From: Rhodopseudomonas palustris
Lineage (GTDB): Bacteria; Pseudomonadota; Alphaproteobacteria; Rhizobiales; Xanthobacteraceae
Reading direction: 5' to 3'
Length of the DNA stretch: 64,000 nt
Assembly: GCF_003226555.1 (NCBI RefSeq)
Contig: NZ_QKQS01000013.1
Location: forward strand, 471,890 to 535,889
The position numbers and the translations under genes were made by a program. Shown piece after piece: positions 52,492 through 61,978 of the stretch (position 1 is its first letter; each line of letters opens with the position of its first letter). The notes beneath the pieces are model-generated. The model searched no databases. It was not told the origin of the DNA and saw nothing but the letters and a program-made list of their open reading frames with translations.

Positions 52492-52507
52492 CCCCCCATC
52501 ACCACGC

Positions 52508-52602
52508 GTCATTCCGGGGCGACGGTCGCGCATCGCGCGAGCGTCGACCCGGAATCTCGGGATTCCGGGGTCGCGCGCCTACGGCACGCGCCCCGGAATG
52601 AC
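52508..52602. repeat. Palindromic repeat, family D (gtcattccgggg ... ccccggaatgac)
   Basis: GTCATTCCGGGGCGACGG ... CCCCGGAATGAC with internal CGGAATCTCGGGATTCCGG. Same family at 59918-60041. Confidence 0.85.
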
Positions 52603-52676
52603 GGTGCGACCAACACACCGCGTCATCGCCCGCCTGCGCGGGGATGACCTTCGACGTGAACCTCGTGGCGATCGGG

Positions 52677-53096
<420 letters not shown>

Positions 53097-53165
53097 CGCG
53101 CGGTTCTCCTATTGCGCCTGATCGGTTGCGGCCAACCATGCGGCGGCCGCGGCGCGGCATCAAGC

Positions 53166-55136
53166 CTAGGCGAGCTGCCGCGCGCTGCGCCGCTCCTCGT
53201 CGAGGCCGGCGAGCCACGCCACCGCGTCGGCGGCGCGCATCGGGCGGCCGTACAGCCAGCCCTGGCCGTAGGAGCAGCCGAGCATGCGCAGCGTCTCCGC
53301 TTCGCCCTGGGTCTCGACGCCCTCGGCGATGATGCGGTGGCCGAGCGGCCGCGCCACCGCGGTGATCGCGGCGATCAGTTGCTGGTTCTGCGGATTGACG
53401 CTGACGCCGTGCACGAACGAGCGGTCGATCTTGATGGTGTCGAGCGCGACGCTCATCAGGTTGGAGATCGACGAATGGCCGACGCCGAAATCGTCGATCG
53501 CCAGGCCAAAGCCGTGATGCTCGATGCGCTGCAGCTCGCGGGCGCACTGCTTGGGATCGAACAGCGCCTCCTCGGTGATCTCGATCTCGATCCGGCGTGG
53601 ATCGACGCCGTGGCGCTGCGTCAGATCCATCAGGATCCTGGCCGGCGAGTGCAGCGTCAATTCGCGCGGCGAGACGTTGACCGCGACATTGACCGGCGGC
53701 GCGCCGCTGGCGTCGAGCGCGCGCAAGAATTCGCACGCCGCATTGCCGATGAACGACAGCAACCGGGCCGAGAGCTGCAGCCGGATCGCGGCGTGGATGA
53801 TATCGGGCGGCGGGATCAGTCCGGCGATCGGATGGCGCCAGCGCAGCAACGCTTCGAAGCCGGCGACCTGCCCGGTGGCGAGCACCACCTGCGGCTGGAA
53901 TTCGAGGTGCAGCTCGCCCCGCGCGAGCGCGCCCGGCAGATCAGTGTCGATGCAGCGCTGCAGCAGGAACTCCTCCTGCATCCGGGCATCGAACAGCCGG
54001 ATGCAGGCGCGGCCATCGTCCTTGGCCCGGTACAGCGCGGCGTCGGCGCGCGCGAACACGTCCTCGACGTCGACCGGGCCGCCCGGATGCACCGCGATGC
54101 CGATCGAGCAACTGATCGCCAGGGGCTGGCCGGCGACCCGCAGCGGCCGGGTCAGCGCGCCGCTCAGCCGGCGTGCGAGCGACAGGGCGCGCGCCGCGAC
54201 GTCGTCGCCCTGCAGCACCACGATGAACTCGTCGCCGCCGAGCCGCACCGGCAGATCGTGCGGCCCGCAGGACGCGCGCAAGAGCTCGGCCACCGCGGCG
54301 ATCACCCGGTCGCCGACGTCGTGGCCGCGGGTGTCGTTGATGATCTTGAAGTTGTCGACGTCGAACAGCACGAAGGCGACGCCCTGCCCGGACTGACAGG
54401 CGGCCGCCGCGGCTTCGCGAAAGTGGCTGCGGTTGGCGAGCCCGGTGAGCGGATCAGCGCGCGCGATCTGCTCCAGCGCGCGGTTCGTGTTCAGCACTTC
54501 GCTGTTGGCGCTCGCCAGCGAATTGGCGAGATCGGTCGCCTCCAGTGCGGCCATCTGGCTGGCGGTGAACTCGCGCTCGCCACCGATCGCGGCGCGGAAC
54601 AGCATGCCGGTCAGGAATAGCCCGTCGAGCGCGATGATGTAGTCCGAGCCGTTGCCGGACAACATGATCCGGACCAGCGTCGCCGCCATCACCGGCATCG
54701 CGAAAGCGAGCGCGACGCGGGCATAGGACGCGCTCTGAATGATCGCGCCGGTGGCGGTGCCGACCATGATGAAGGTGATGTAATCGATGCCCTGCTGGGC
54801 GCCGAACACACCGACCGCCGCCGGTACGACGCACCAGAGCACTCCGCTGGCGAAGGCAAGTACGGTGAGATGATGCAGCACCCGATACGGCGCGGCGTCG
54901 ACCGCTCCGGTCCTCGCCAGCCGCGCCACCCACCAGGCGCGGAACAGCGCCAGCGCGATCGCGCCGCCGAGCCACCACAGGATCGGCGTCTCGCCGCTCT
55001 CCCGATACAGCAGCGCTGCCAGCGACAACGCGATCACGACGTTGGAGAGCAATGTCAGCCAGACATTGCGCAGCGCCGTGCGGGCCTGGGCCTTGGCGAG
55101 AGCGATCGCCCTGAAGCTGCTGTCGGCTCGGATCAT
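53166..55136 (-). CDS. GGDEF-EAL protein with six-TM N-terminal sensor
   Basis: 656 residues from ATG 55136. About six membrane helices in the first 190 residues (VVIALSLAALLY, ILWWLGGAIALALFRAWW and others), then a short coil. GGDEF domain near residue 220-380 with intact LGGDEFIVVL and RADPLTGLANRSHF. EAL domain from about 400 with all catalytic residues: FEALLRWRHP, NVAVNVSPREL, IEIEITEEALF, AIDDFGVGHSS, TIKIDRSF, IAEGVET. Both cyclase and phosphodiesterase could be active on c-di-GMP. Confidence 0.92.
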   Translation of the reverse strand: MIRADSSFRAIALAKAQARTALRNVWLTLLSNVVIALSLAALLYRESGETPILWWLGGAIALALFRAWWVARLARTGAVDAAPYRVLHHLTVLAFASGVLWCVVPAAVGVFGAQQGIDYITFIMVGTATGAIIQSASYARVALAFAMPVMAATLVRIMLSGNGSDYIIALDGLFLTGMLFRAAIGGEREFTASQMAALEATDLANSLASANSEVLNTNRALEQIARADPLTGLANRSHFREAAAAACQSGQGVAFVLFDVDNFKIINDTRGHDVGDRVIAAVAELLRASCGPHDLPVRLGGDEFIVVLQGDDVAARALSLARRLSGALTRPLRVAGQPLAISCSIGIAVHPGGPVDVEDVFARADAALYRAKDDGRACIRLFDARMQEEFLLQRCIDTDLPGALARGELHLEFQPQVVLATGQVAGFEALLRWRHPIAGLIPPPDIIHAAIRLQLSARLLSFIGNAACEFLRALDASGAPPVNVAVNVSPRELTLHSPARILMDLTQRHGVDPRRIEIEITEEALFDPKQCARELQRIEHHGFGLAIDDFGVGHSSISNLMSVALDTIKIDRSFVHGVSVNPQNQQLIAAITAVARPLGHRIIAEGVETQGEAETLRMLGCSYGQGWLYGRPMRAADAVAWLAGLDEERRSARQLA

Positions 55137-55316
55137 GAAATCAATCGATCGGTGCTGGAAAATGCCGCTGCTGTTCGGAGCAGCCAATCAACCAGAGGCC
55201 GTTTAACATCGGCTTTGCACGCAGCGGTAAAATGACCGCGCCGTGATAATCCGAACCGATTGGTTTCCTGATCGCAAAGATGTCCGACGCCATCGCAAAT
55301 GCGACGGAGTGGCGAA

Positions 55317-56648
55317 CTAACCGCCCTTGGCGGCGCGCAGCTTGGCCCAATAATCGAGGCGCTTGCGGATCTCGCGCTCGAAGCCGCGGTCGGGCGGATC
55401 GTAGAAGGTCTGGCGGCCGAGCGCGTCGGGGAAGTAGTTCTGGCCGGAGAAGCCTTCGGGCGTGTCGTGGTCGTACTGATAGCCGGAGCCGTAGCCTTCC
55501 GACTTCATCAAGCCGGTCGGCGCGTTGAGGATGTGCTTGGGCGGCAGCAGCGAGCCGGCGCGCTTCGCCGTCGCCATCGCGGCCTTGTAGGCGGTGTAGG
55601 CGGCGTTGGATTTCGGCGCGGTGGCCAGATAGATCACCGCCTGCGCGATCGCCAGCTCGCCCTCCGGGCTGCCGAGGAAGTCGTAGGCGTCCTTGGCGGC
55701 GTTGCAGATCACCAGCGCCTGCGGATCGGCCAGACCAATATCCTCGACCGCCATCCGCACCACACGGCGCGCCAGGAACAGCGGGTCTTCTCCGGCGTCG
55801 AACATCCGGCACAGATAGTACAGCGCGGCGTCCGGATCGGAGCCGCGCACCGATTTATGCAGCGCCGAGATCAGATTGTAGTGGCCGTCGGCGCTCTTGT
55901 CGTAGATCGGCGCGCGGCGCTGCAGGATGTCCTGCAACTGCGCGGCGTTGAACACTTCGCCGGCGCGCGCCGAGCGCCACACCTCTTCGGCCAGCGTCAG
56001 CGAAGCACGGCCGTCGCCGTCGGCCATCCGCGCCAGCACCGCCCGCGCCTCGGCGTCGAGCGGCAGCTTCTTGCCTTCGACGTCTTCCGCATGAGCAAAC
56101 AGTCGTTCGATCGCCGCGGCATCGAGCGAGCGAAACACCAGCACGCGCGCCCGCGACAGCAGCGCCGCGTTGAGTTCGAACGACGGGTTCTCGGTGGTGG
56201 CGCCGACCATCACCACGGTGCCGTCTTCCATCACGGGCAGAAACGAGTCCTGCTGCGCCTTGTTGAAGCGGTGCACCTCGTCGACGAACAGCAGCGTGCC
56301 TTTGCCCATCTCGCGGCGCGCACGGGCGGCGTCGAACACCTTCTTCAGATCGGCGACGCCGGAGAACACCGCGGAGATCTGCTCGAACTGCAGCTCCGTG
56401 GCGTCGGCGAGCAGCCGCGCCACGGTGGTCTTGCCGGTGCCCGGCGGGCCCCAGAACACCAGCGAGCCGAGCGTCCGGGTCTCCAGCATCCGGGTCAGCG
56501 CGCCGTCGGGGCCGACGATGTGATCCTGGCCGACGACCTCGGCGAGCGTGCGCGGCCGCAGCCGATCCGGCAGCGGACGCGGCGCCTCGCGCTCGAGGCC
56601 AGCGGCCGCGAAGAGATTGTCGCTCTGCTGAGGACGCTTTGGACTCAC
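55317..56648 (-). CDS. rarA: Replication-associated recombination protein A (RarA/MgsA)
   Basis: 443 residues, GTG start at 56648 preceded by GGGGAC. AAA+ clamp-loader-like ATPase: GLEREAPRPLPDRLRPRTLA, Walker A VFWGPPGTGKTTVARLL (67-75), Walker B LLFVDEVHRFNKAQQDSFLP, sensor GATTENPSFELNAALLSRAR, and C-terminal PPKHILNAPTGLMKSEGYGS. Acts at stalled forks and handles SSB. Length is normal. Confidence 0.95.
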   Translation of the reverse strand: MSPKRPQQSDNLFAAAGLEREAPRPLPDRLRPRTLAEVVGQDHIVGPDGALTRMLETRTLGSLVFWGPPGTGKTTVARLLADATELQFEQISAVFSGVADLKKVFDAARARREMGKGTLLFVDEVHRFNKAQQDSFLPVMEDGTVVMVGATTENPSFELNAALLSRARVLVFRSLDAAAIERLFAHAEDVEGKKLPLDAEARAVLARMADGDGRASLTLAEEVWRSARAGEVFNAAQLQDILQRRAPIYDKSADGHYNLISALHKSVRGSDPDAALYYLCRMFDAGEDPLFLARRVVRMAVEDIGLADPQALVICNAAKDAYDFLGSPEGELAIAQAVIYLATAPKSNAAYTAYKAAMATAKRAGSLLPPKHILNAPTGLMKSEGYGSGYQYDHDTPEGFSGQNYFPDALGRQTFYDPPDRGFEREIRKRLDYWAKLRAAKGG

Positions 56649-56672
56649 GATGCGTCCCCGAGCACGGCCTGC

Positions 56673-56843
56673 TCCTTCTCCCCGCGCGCGGGGAGAAGGC
56701 TGGGATGAGGGGGCGTCTCGACGCAGCCGAGCGGTGCGGCTGTGACGAAATACAAAAGCTCGGCCGTGTGGAGGCGCCCCCTCACCCGACCGGCATCGCT
56801 AACGCGACGCCGGTCGACCTCTCCCCGCGCGCGGGGAGAGGTG
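56673..56843. repeat. Palindromes, family E (ctccccgcgcgcggggag) and large inverted pair
   Basis: Cores at 56673-56700 and 56818-56843, and the same core at 22567. The outer boxes (GGATGAGGGGGCG and CGCCCCCTCACCCG) are inverted, so the whole segment can fold back. It lies between rarA and the DegP-like gene. Confidence 0.75.
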
Positions 56844-56886
56844 AAGGCGCGCGCGGTGCCTGGAAGCATCAGCGGGTCGCCGCTGC

Positions 56887-58278
56887 TCATCCGCCGAGCG
56901 TGACTTGGATCTGCTGGCCGCCGCGGACCAGCATGATGCGCCACAGCCGCGGCGACTGGCCGGCGATGCGCTCGAGGTCACTGGTCTTGGCGATCCGGCT
57001 GTTGTTGACCGCGACGATGATGTCGCCCTTCTGGAAGCCGACATTGGCCGCGGTGCTGTCGTCGGCAAGATCGGTGACGACCACGCCCTCGACGCTCGGA
57101 TCGAGCCGCATCTCGTCGGCGATCGCCGGCGAGATGTTGGCGACCTTGGCCCCCTTGAACGGCGAGCGCGAGGTAATCACCATCTCGTCGCGACCGGTGT
57201 CCGGCGCGGTCTCGAGCGGAATCGACAGCTTCACCGGCTTGCCGTTGCGCTGCACGTCGATTTGCGCGGCGCCGCCGAGCGGCCGAGTGGCGAACCGGTA
57301 GTCGAACGCGTTGGGATCGTCGATCGCGAAACCGTCGATCGACACGATCAGGTCCGACAGCTTCAGCCCTGCCCGCTCCGCCGGGCTGCCCTTGGTGACG
57401 CTGGCGACCAGCGCGCCGCCGGGCCGCTTCAGGCCGAGGGTTTCGGCGATCTCCGGCGTCACCGCCTGCAGCCGCGCGCCGAGCCACGGCCGCTTCACCG
57501 CCTTGCCGCCGCTCTTGGCGGAGGCGACCACCACCCGCACCATGTTGGCTGGGATGGCGAAGCCGATGCCCTGCGAGCCGCCGGAGCGCGAGAAGATCGC
57601 GGTGTTGATGCCGACCAGCTTGCCGGTCATGTCGACCAGCGCACCGCCGGAATTGCCCGGGTTGATCGCCGCATCGGTCTGAATGAAGAACTGATAGTCG
57701 GTGATGCCGACCTGGGTGCGCGCCAGCGCCGAGACGATGCCGTGGGTCACGGTCTGGCCGACGCCGAACGGATTGCCGACCGCCATCACCAGATCGCCGA
57801 CCATCAGGTCGTCGGAATTGGCGAAGTCGAGCGTCGGGAATTTCTCCTTGGTGTCCTTCAGCCGCAGCACCGCCAGATCGGTGCGGCTATCCTTGAGCAC
57901 GATCTCGGCCTCGAACTCGCGCTTGTCGGCGAGCGCCACCTTGACCTGATCGGCGCCCTCGATGACGTGGTTGTTGGTGACGACGAGGCCCGAGGCGTCG
58001 ACCATCACGCCCGAGCCGAGCGAGCGCTGGATCTGCTCGGGCTGACCGGGCACGCCGAAGAACCGGCGGAAGATCGGATCCTCCAGCAGCGGATTGCGAT
58101 TCTGCACCACCTTGGCAGCATAGACGTTCACCACCGCCGGCTGCACATGCTGCACGATCGGCGCGTAGCTCAGACGGATCTCCGCCTGCGACGACGGCAG
58201 CCGCCGCTCCTGCGCCGCGAGCGGCGTGGTGACGGCGAGCGACAGACACAGGATGGTCAACGTGCGAATCGGGTTCAT
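56887..58278 (-). CDS. DegP/HtrA-family periplasmic serine protease
   Basis: 463 residues, ATG 58278. Signal peptide to about 22 (AVTTPLAAQ|ER). Trypsin-like domain with catalytic His104 (VVTNNHVIEG), Asp134 (DSRTDLAVLRL) and Ser210 (NPGNSGGALVD). Two PDZ domains follow (RPGGALVASVTKGSPAERAG; SVEGVVVTDLADDSTAANVG). Periplasmic quality control, DegQ/DegS class by the Q-linker and length. Confidence 0.94.
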   Translation of the reverse strand: MNPIRTLTILCLSLAVTTPLAAQERRLPSSQAEIRLSYAPIVQHVQPAVVNVYAAKVVQNRNPLLEDPIFRRFFGVPGQPEQIQRSLGSGVMVDASGLVVTNNHVIEGADQVKVALADKREFEAEIVLKDSRTDLAVLRLKDTKEKFPTLDFANSDDLMVGDLVMAVGNPFGVGQTVTHGIVSALARTQVGITDYQFFIQTDAAINPGNSGGALVDMTGKLVGINTAIFSRSGGSQGIGFAIPANMVRVVVASAKSGGKAVKRPWLGARLQAVTPEIAETLGLKRPGGALVASVTKGSPAERAGLKLSDLIVSIDGFAIDDPNAFDYRFATRPLGGAAQIDVQRNGKPVKLSIPLETAPDTGRDEMVITSRSPFKGAKVANISPAIADEMRLDPSVEGVVVTDLADDSTAANVGFQKGDIIVAVNNSRIAKTSDLERIAGQSPRLWRIMLVRGGQQIQVTLGG

Positions 58279-58360
58279 GCGGGAATCCGTTACAGGGGCA
58301 TCAAGGGCGCAGCAGATATAGTCCGCCGGCCAGGCCAGGAGAAGGAAAAGCGGCCGGCGC

Positions 58361-58750
58361 TCAAGCCGGCTCAGCCTCGGCGGTTTCAGGTGTCGATTCG
58401 GCTGCGAGCGGAGCCGGTTGCTGCTGGCGGACGCGATGTTCCTCGGCCCAGCGTTTCAGAGCGTCGATCACCGGGCGCAGGCTCTCGCCGATCTCCGACA
58501 GCTCGTATTCGACCCGCGGCGGCACCTCGGCGAAGACTTCGCGCCGAATGAGGCCGTCTTCTTCGAGAGCTCGCAGCTGCTTGGTCAGCATCCGCTGGGT
58601 GACGCCCGGCATCCGCCGGCGCAATTCGCCGAACCGCAGCCGGCCGCTCTGCAAGTGGAACAGGATCACGCCCTTCCACTTGCCGTCGATCAGATCGAGC
58701 GTGGCTTCGACCGGACAGCCCGGCGCACAGGCAATATCGCGACGCTTCAT
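58361..58750 (-). CDS. HxlR-family transcriptional regulator
   Basis: 129 residues from ATG 58750 ([20 protein letters not shown]). Winged helix: [60 protein letters not shown]. Two Cys near the N-terminus (CAPGC) suggest sensing of quinones or electrophiles, as in HypR/YodB relatives. Divergent from a quinone-oxidoreductase-like gene, its probable target. The frame to 59602 is not real. Confidence 0.92.
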   Translation of the reverse strand: MKRRDIACAPGCPVEATLDLIDGKWKGVILFHLQSGRLRFGELRRRMPGVTQRMLTKQLRALEEDGLIRREVFAEVPPRVEYELSEIGESLRPVIDALKRWAEEHRVRQQQPAPLAAESTPETAEAEPA

Positions 58751-58763
58751 ACGAAGTGATCCA

Positions 58764-58785
58764 ATAGTATCCGATCGGTGACTAT
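58764..58785. promoter_or_regulatory. Candidate HxlR operator between divergent genes
   Basis: Inverted pentamers ATAGT (58764-58768) and ACTAT (58781-58785) in AATAGTATCCGATCGGTG / ACTATATC context, 14 bases from the HxlR start and 95 from the reductase start. HxlR proteins commonly bind such AGTAT/ATACT-type dyads. Prediction only. Confidence 0.45.
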
Positions 58786-58879
58786 ATCCCCTAATTGACA
58801 GTACTTGCAATATCGGTACGTCAGGGCGACTTTGCGCGCCCAGCCTGGCGCGCGAAGACGCCCCTGAACGGAGACCATC

Positions 58880-59899
58880 ATGAAAGCTGTCGGATACACC
58901 AAGAGCCTGCCGATCGACGATCCGGACGCGCTGCTCGATTTCGAGCTCGAAAGGCCCGAGCCGGGGCCGCGCGACCTGCGGGTTGCGGTGAAGGCGATCT
59001 CGGTCAATCCGGTCGACACCAAGGTCCGCAAGCGCGCCGCGCCGCCGGCCGGCGAACACAAGATCCTCGGCTACGACGCTGCCGGCGTGGTCGAGGCGGT
59101 CGGTGCCGAGGTGACGCTGTTCCGGCCGGGCGACGAGGTGTTCTACGCCGGCTCGATCCAGCGGCCGGGCACCAACGCCGAATTCCATCTGGTCGACGAG
59201 CGCATCGTCGGCCGCAAGCCGAAGACGCTGGGCTTTGCCGAGGCCGCAGCATTGCCGCTGACCTCGATCACCGCCTGGGAACTGCTGTTCGACCGGCTCG
59301 GCGGGCGGCCGAGCAAGGCGTTCGATCCGCGCACGTTGCTGATTGTCGGCGGCGCCGGCGGAGTCGGGTCGATCCTGATCCAGCTCGCCCGCCGCCTCAC
59401 CGGCCTCAGCATCATCGCGACGGCGTCGCGGCCGGAGACGACGCAATGGTGCCTCGACCTCGGCGCGCACGCGGTGATCGATCACAGTCAGCCGATGAAG
59501 CCGCAGGTCGACGCGCTGAAGCTGCCACAGGTTTCGCTGATCGCCAGCCTCACCAACACCGACCAGCACTACCAGCAGCTCGTCGACATCCTCGCCCCGC
59601 AAGGCAAGATCGGCCTGATCGACGACCCGGTGCAGCCGATCAATCCGATGCTGCTGAAGGGCAAATCAGCCTCGCTACATTGGGAAGCGATGTTCGCACG
59701 CTCGACCTTCGAGACCGCCGACATGATCGCGCAACACGATCTGCTCGACGAAGTCGCCGGCCTGATCGATTCCGGCGTGCTGCGCACCACGCAGGATCAG
59801 ACCTACGGCACGATCAACGCCACCAACCTGAAACGCGCCCACGCGCTGATCGAAAGCGGCAAGGCGAAGGGCAAGGTCGTGCTGGAGGGTTGGGGCTAG
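58880..59899 (+). CDS. Zinc-type alcohol dehydrogenase/quinone oxidoreductase-like (MDR)
   Basis: 339 residues, ATG 58880. Medium-chain dehydrogenase lacking zinc residues: [60 protein letters not shown], Rossmann loop [20 protein letters not shown] near 155 and [13 protein letters not shown] at the end. Matches the zeta-crystallin-like NADPH quinone reductase branch. Divergent from HxlR. Confidence 0.92.
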   Translation: MKAVGYTKSLPIDDPDALLDFELERPEPGPRDLRVAVKAISVNPVDTKVRKRAAPPAGEHKILGYDAAGVVEAVGAEVTLFRPGDEVFYAGSIQRPGTNAEFHLVDERIVGRKPKTLGFAEAAALPLTSITAWELLFDRLGGRPSKAFDPRTLLIVGGAGGVGSILIQLARRLTGLSIIATASRPETTQWCLDLGAHAVIDHSQPMKPQVDALKLPQVSLIASLTNTDQHYQQLVDILAPQGKIGLIDDPVQPINPMLLKGKSASLHWEAMFARSTFETADMIAQHDLLDEVAGLIDSGVLRTTQDQTYGTINATNLKRAHALIESGKAKGKVVLEGWG

Positions 59900-59917
59900 T
59901 CGGCCCCCTCTCCGCGA

Positions 59918-60041
59918 GTCATTCCGGGGCGCGCGCAAAGCTCGCGAACCCGGAATCTCTGCCTCGCACAGCAGCGTGAATTGAATCGCAGACCATCTCG
60001 AGATTCCGGGTTCGCTCGCTGCGCGAGCGCCCCGGAATGAC
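59918..60041. repeat. Palindromic repeat, family D, second copy
   Basis: GTCATTCCGGGGCGCGCGC ... GCGCCCCGGAATGAC with internal GGAATCTC / GAGATTCCGG. Matches 52508-52602. Confidence 0.85.
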
Positions 60042-60082
60042 GGAACAAGTAATAGGCCGCGGGTTCAACTCCAAATGACCAC

Positions 60083-60172
60083 GTCATCGCCCGACTTGAT
60101 CGGGCGACCCAGTATTCCAGGGAGTTCGTGATGAGTCGCTGACGCTCTGGGATACTGGGTCCCCCGCATGAC
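60083..60172. repeat. Palindromic repeat, family G (gtcatcgcccgact ... gcatgac)
   Basis: GTCATCGCCCGACTTGATCG, ACCCAGTATTCCAG and then GATACTGGGT, closing CGCATGAC. Single copy seen in the window. Confidence 0.7.
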
Positions 60173-60240
60173 GGCATCGCGTGTGGAGATGCTGCGCACC
60201 AAACGCGAGCGTTTCACAAACGGGGCGCGGCCCCCGCCCC

Positions 60241-60888
60241 CTACCCGATCATCGGCAGCAGCCGCCGCAGTTCGGCCTGCAGATCTGGGATCGCCTGCGC
60301 GTCGCCCGACAGGTGGCGCAGCAGATACTTCTGAAACAGGCCGTCGAACACCGCGTACAGCGACTCCGGTGACATCGCCGGGGTCTTGCCGCCGAGTTCG
60401 GAGAAGCGCGACACCACGCGCCAGACCATGTCCTCGAGGCTCTTGTCGATCGCGGTGACATCGTCGCGGAATGCGGTTTCGAACAGCGCCTGGGCGCGGA
60501 GGTCGTACCATAGACGGTGCATACGCGCTTCGCTGCGCATGGTCTCGCCGAGCTTGCTCAGGAAGCCATCGAGCAGCTCCTCGCGGCTGCGCGCCGTCGA
60601 GGTGATCTGATCGTAGCGGGTGACGCATTTGCCCTTGTAGTAGCGGACGCTGCAGCAGATCAGATCGAACTTGTCGCTGAAGTAATAATGCAGCACGCCG
60701 TGGCTGAACTCGGACTTCTGCGCGATCTCGCGCAGGCTGGTGCGCGCGTAGCCGATCTCCGCCAGCGTCTCGAGCGCCGCCTCGGCAAGTTCGATCCGCC
60801 GCGCATTGAACTTGTCGATCGGCGGCCGGGCGCCGCGCTTCGGTGCCCCCTCTTCACGCGATTTCCGTTCGAGCAATTGCTCCGTCAT
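60241..60888 (-). CDS. TetR-family regulator
   Basis: 215 residues, ATG 60888. Helix-turn-helix in GYARTSLREIAQKSEFSHGV followed by LHYYFSDKFDLICCSVRYYK; larger C-terminal ligand domain (MSPESLYAVFDGLFQKYLLR). It is divergent from the SDR and saccharopine-dehydrogenase-like genes, and repeated TTGACAATCGTCC boxes lie between them, so it probably represses that operon. Confidence 0.9.
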   Translation of the reverse strand: MTEQLLERKSREEGAPKRGARPPIDKFNARRIELAEAALETLAEIGYARTSLREIAQKSEFSHGVLHYYFSDKFDLICCSVRYYKGKCVTRYDQITSTARSREELLDGFLSKLGETMRSEARMHRLWYDLRAQALFETAFRDDVTAIDKSLEDMVWRVVSRFSELGGKTPAMSPESLYAVFDGLFQKYLLRHLSGDAQAIPDLQAELRRLLPMIG

Positions 60889-60978
60889 TCCCTGCCTTCA
60901 CTCCGAGCGCGCCGTTTCGGCCGCCGCATCATGCCTGTCCCACGCCAAAAAATCACCGACTAGCCCTCACGGGAACTC

Positions 60979-61037
60979 TTGACAATCGTCCATATATATT
61001 TTGACAATCGTCCAATAAAAATTGGTCAATCGTCAAG
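60979..61037. promoter_or_regulatory. Repeated operator boxes TTGACAATCGTCCA
   Basis: TTGACAATCGTCCA occurs exactly at 60979-60992 and 61001-61014, 22 bp apart, and a related TTGGTCAATCGTCAAG at 61022-61037. Each box also contains a sigma-70-like TTGACA. Located between TetR (60888) and SDR (61131). Likely TetR binding sites overlapping the promoter. Confidence 0.65.
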
Positions 61038-61130
61038 AAGATCGTCGCTGACCTGCTCTGCATTCCGCAAAGTATCTGGCTCGATCAAATAAAGCCTTGA
61101 TGGAATTGGCCTTTCACAGGGAGGACGACA

Positions 61131-61934
61131 ATGAACAGAACGAGTCTGTCTGGGAAAACCGCGCTTGTGACCGGGGCCGCCCGCGGCATCGGGGAAGCGA
61201 TCGCGACGGCGCTCGGCACAGCCGGCGCCTCGGTCATGATCACCGACGTGCTGGCCGAGCTCGGTCGGCAGACCGCCGCCAAGCTGACATCCTCCGGCAC
61301 CAGGGCGGCTTTCGCGCAGCTCGACGTCACCGACGAGGCGCAGTGGGAAGCGGCGGTGGCCGCGACCGTGACCGAGTTCGGCGGCTACGACATCCTGATC
61401 AACAATGCCGGCATCGAGCTGACCTCGCTGATGGCCGATGCCAGCCCTGCCGACATGCGACGGATGTGCGACGTCAATGTCGTCGGCACCGGCCTCGGCA
61501 TCAAGCACGCCTTCCGCGCCATGCGGCCGGACGGCGCAGCCGGCAAAGGCGGCGCGATCGTCAACATCTCGTCGGTGGCCGCGACCATCGCCTATCCGGC
61601 GATCGGCGGTTACTCGGCGACCAAATCGGCGGTCGACCGGATGACGCGTGTGGCCGCGATGGAAGCCGGCAAGCTCGGCTACGGCGTGCGGGTCAACTGC
61701 GTGTACCCGGGCCTCGCGGCGACCGAAATGGGGCTCAAGCTCGCTCAGGACATCGCCGCGCTCGGTCTGGCGGCCGACGTCAACGCCGCCGTCGGTTCGG
61801 TGATCGAGCAGACCCCGCTCGGCCGCCTCGCCGAGGTCGGCGACATCGCCGACGCCGTGGTGTTCCTCTGCACCGACGACGCCCGCTTCATCACCGGCGC
61901 CGGCCTTCCGGTCGACGGCGGCATGGGCACCTAA
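61131..61934 (+). CDS. SDR-family oxidoreductase
   Basis: 267 residues, ATG 61131 with AGGGAGGACGAC upstream. Classical SDR: KTALVTGAARGIGEAIATAL, DILINNAGIELTSL, catalytic Ser in IVNISSVAATIAY, Tyr-Lys in GGYSATKSAVDR, and PGLAATEMG. NAD(P)-dependent alcohol or ketone oxidoreductase. Followed by the saccharopine-dehydrogenase-like gene after 44 bp and controlled by the divergent TetR. Confidence 0.93.
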   Translation: MNRTSLSGKTALVTGAARGIGEAIATALGTAGASVMITDVLAELGRQTAAKLTSSGTRAAFAQLDVTDEAQWEAAVAATVTEFGGYDILINNAGIELTSLMADASPADMRRMCDVNVVGTGLGIKHAFRAMRPDGAAGKGGAIVNISSVAATIAYPAIGGYSATKSAVDRMTRVAAMEAGKLGYGVRVNCVYPGLAATEMGLKLAQDIAALGLAADVNAAVGSVIEQTPLGRLAEVGDIADAVVFLCTDDARFITGAGLPVDGGMGT

Positions 61935-61978
61935 CCGGGCACCTGACGGCTTTTCCCTCGGACACAAGGACAGCGAAC

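Larger units (their letters stand above)
59900..60240. other. Intergenic region, 341 bp, with two repeats
   Basis: Almost entirely made of family D (59918-60041) and family G (60083-60172) palindromes between the convergent reductase and TetR genes. No gene. Confidence 0.7.

Noticed and set aside
60979-61037. CRISPR-like tandem repeat
   Set aside because: Only two exact 14-bp units, no regular spacers and no cas genes; an operator array is simpler.
61097-61978. N-terminal extension of the saccharopine-like protein
   Set aside because: It is the out-of-frame shadow of the SDR; the ATG at 61979 has its own ribosome site.
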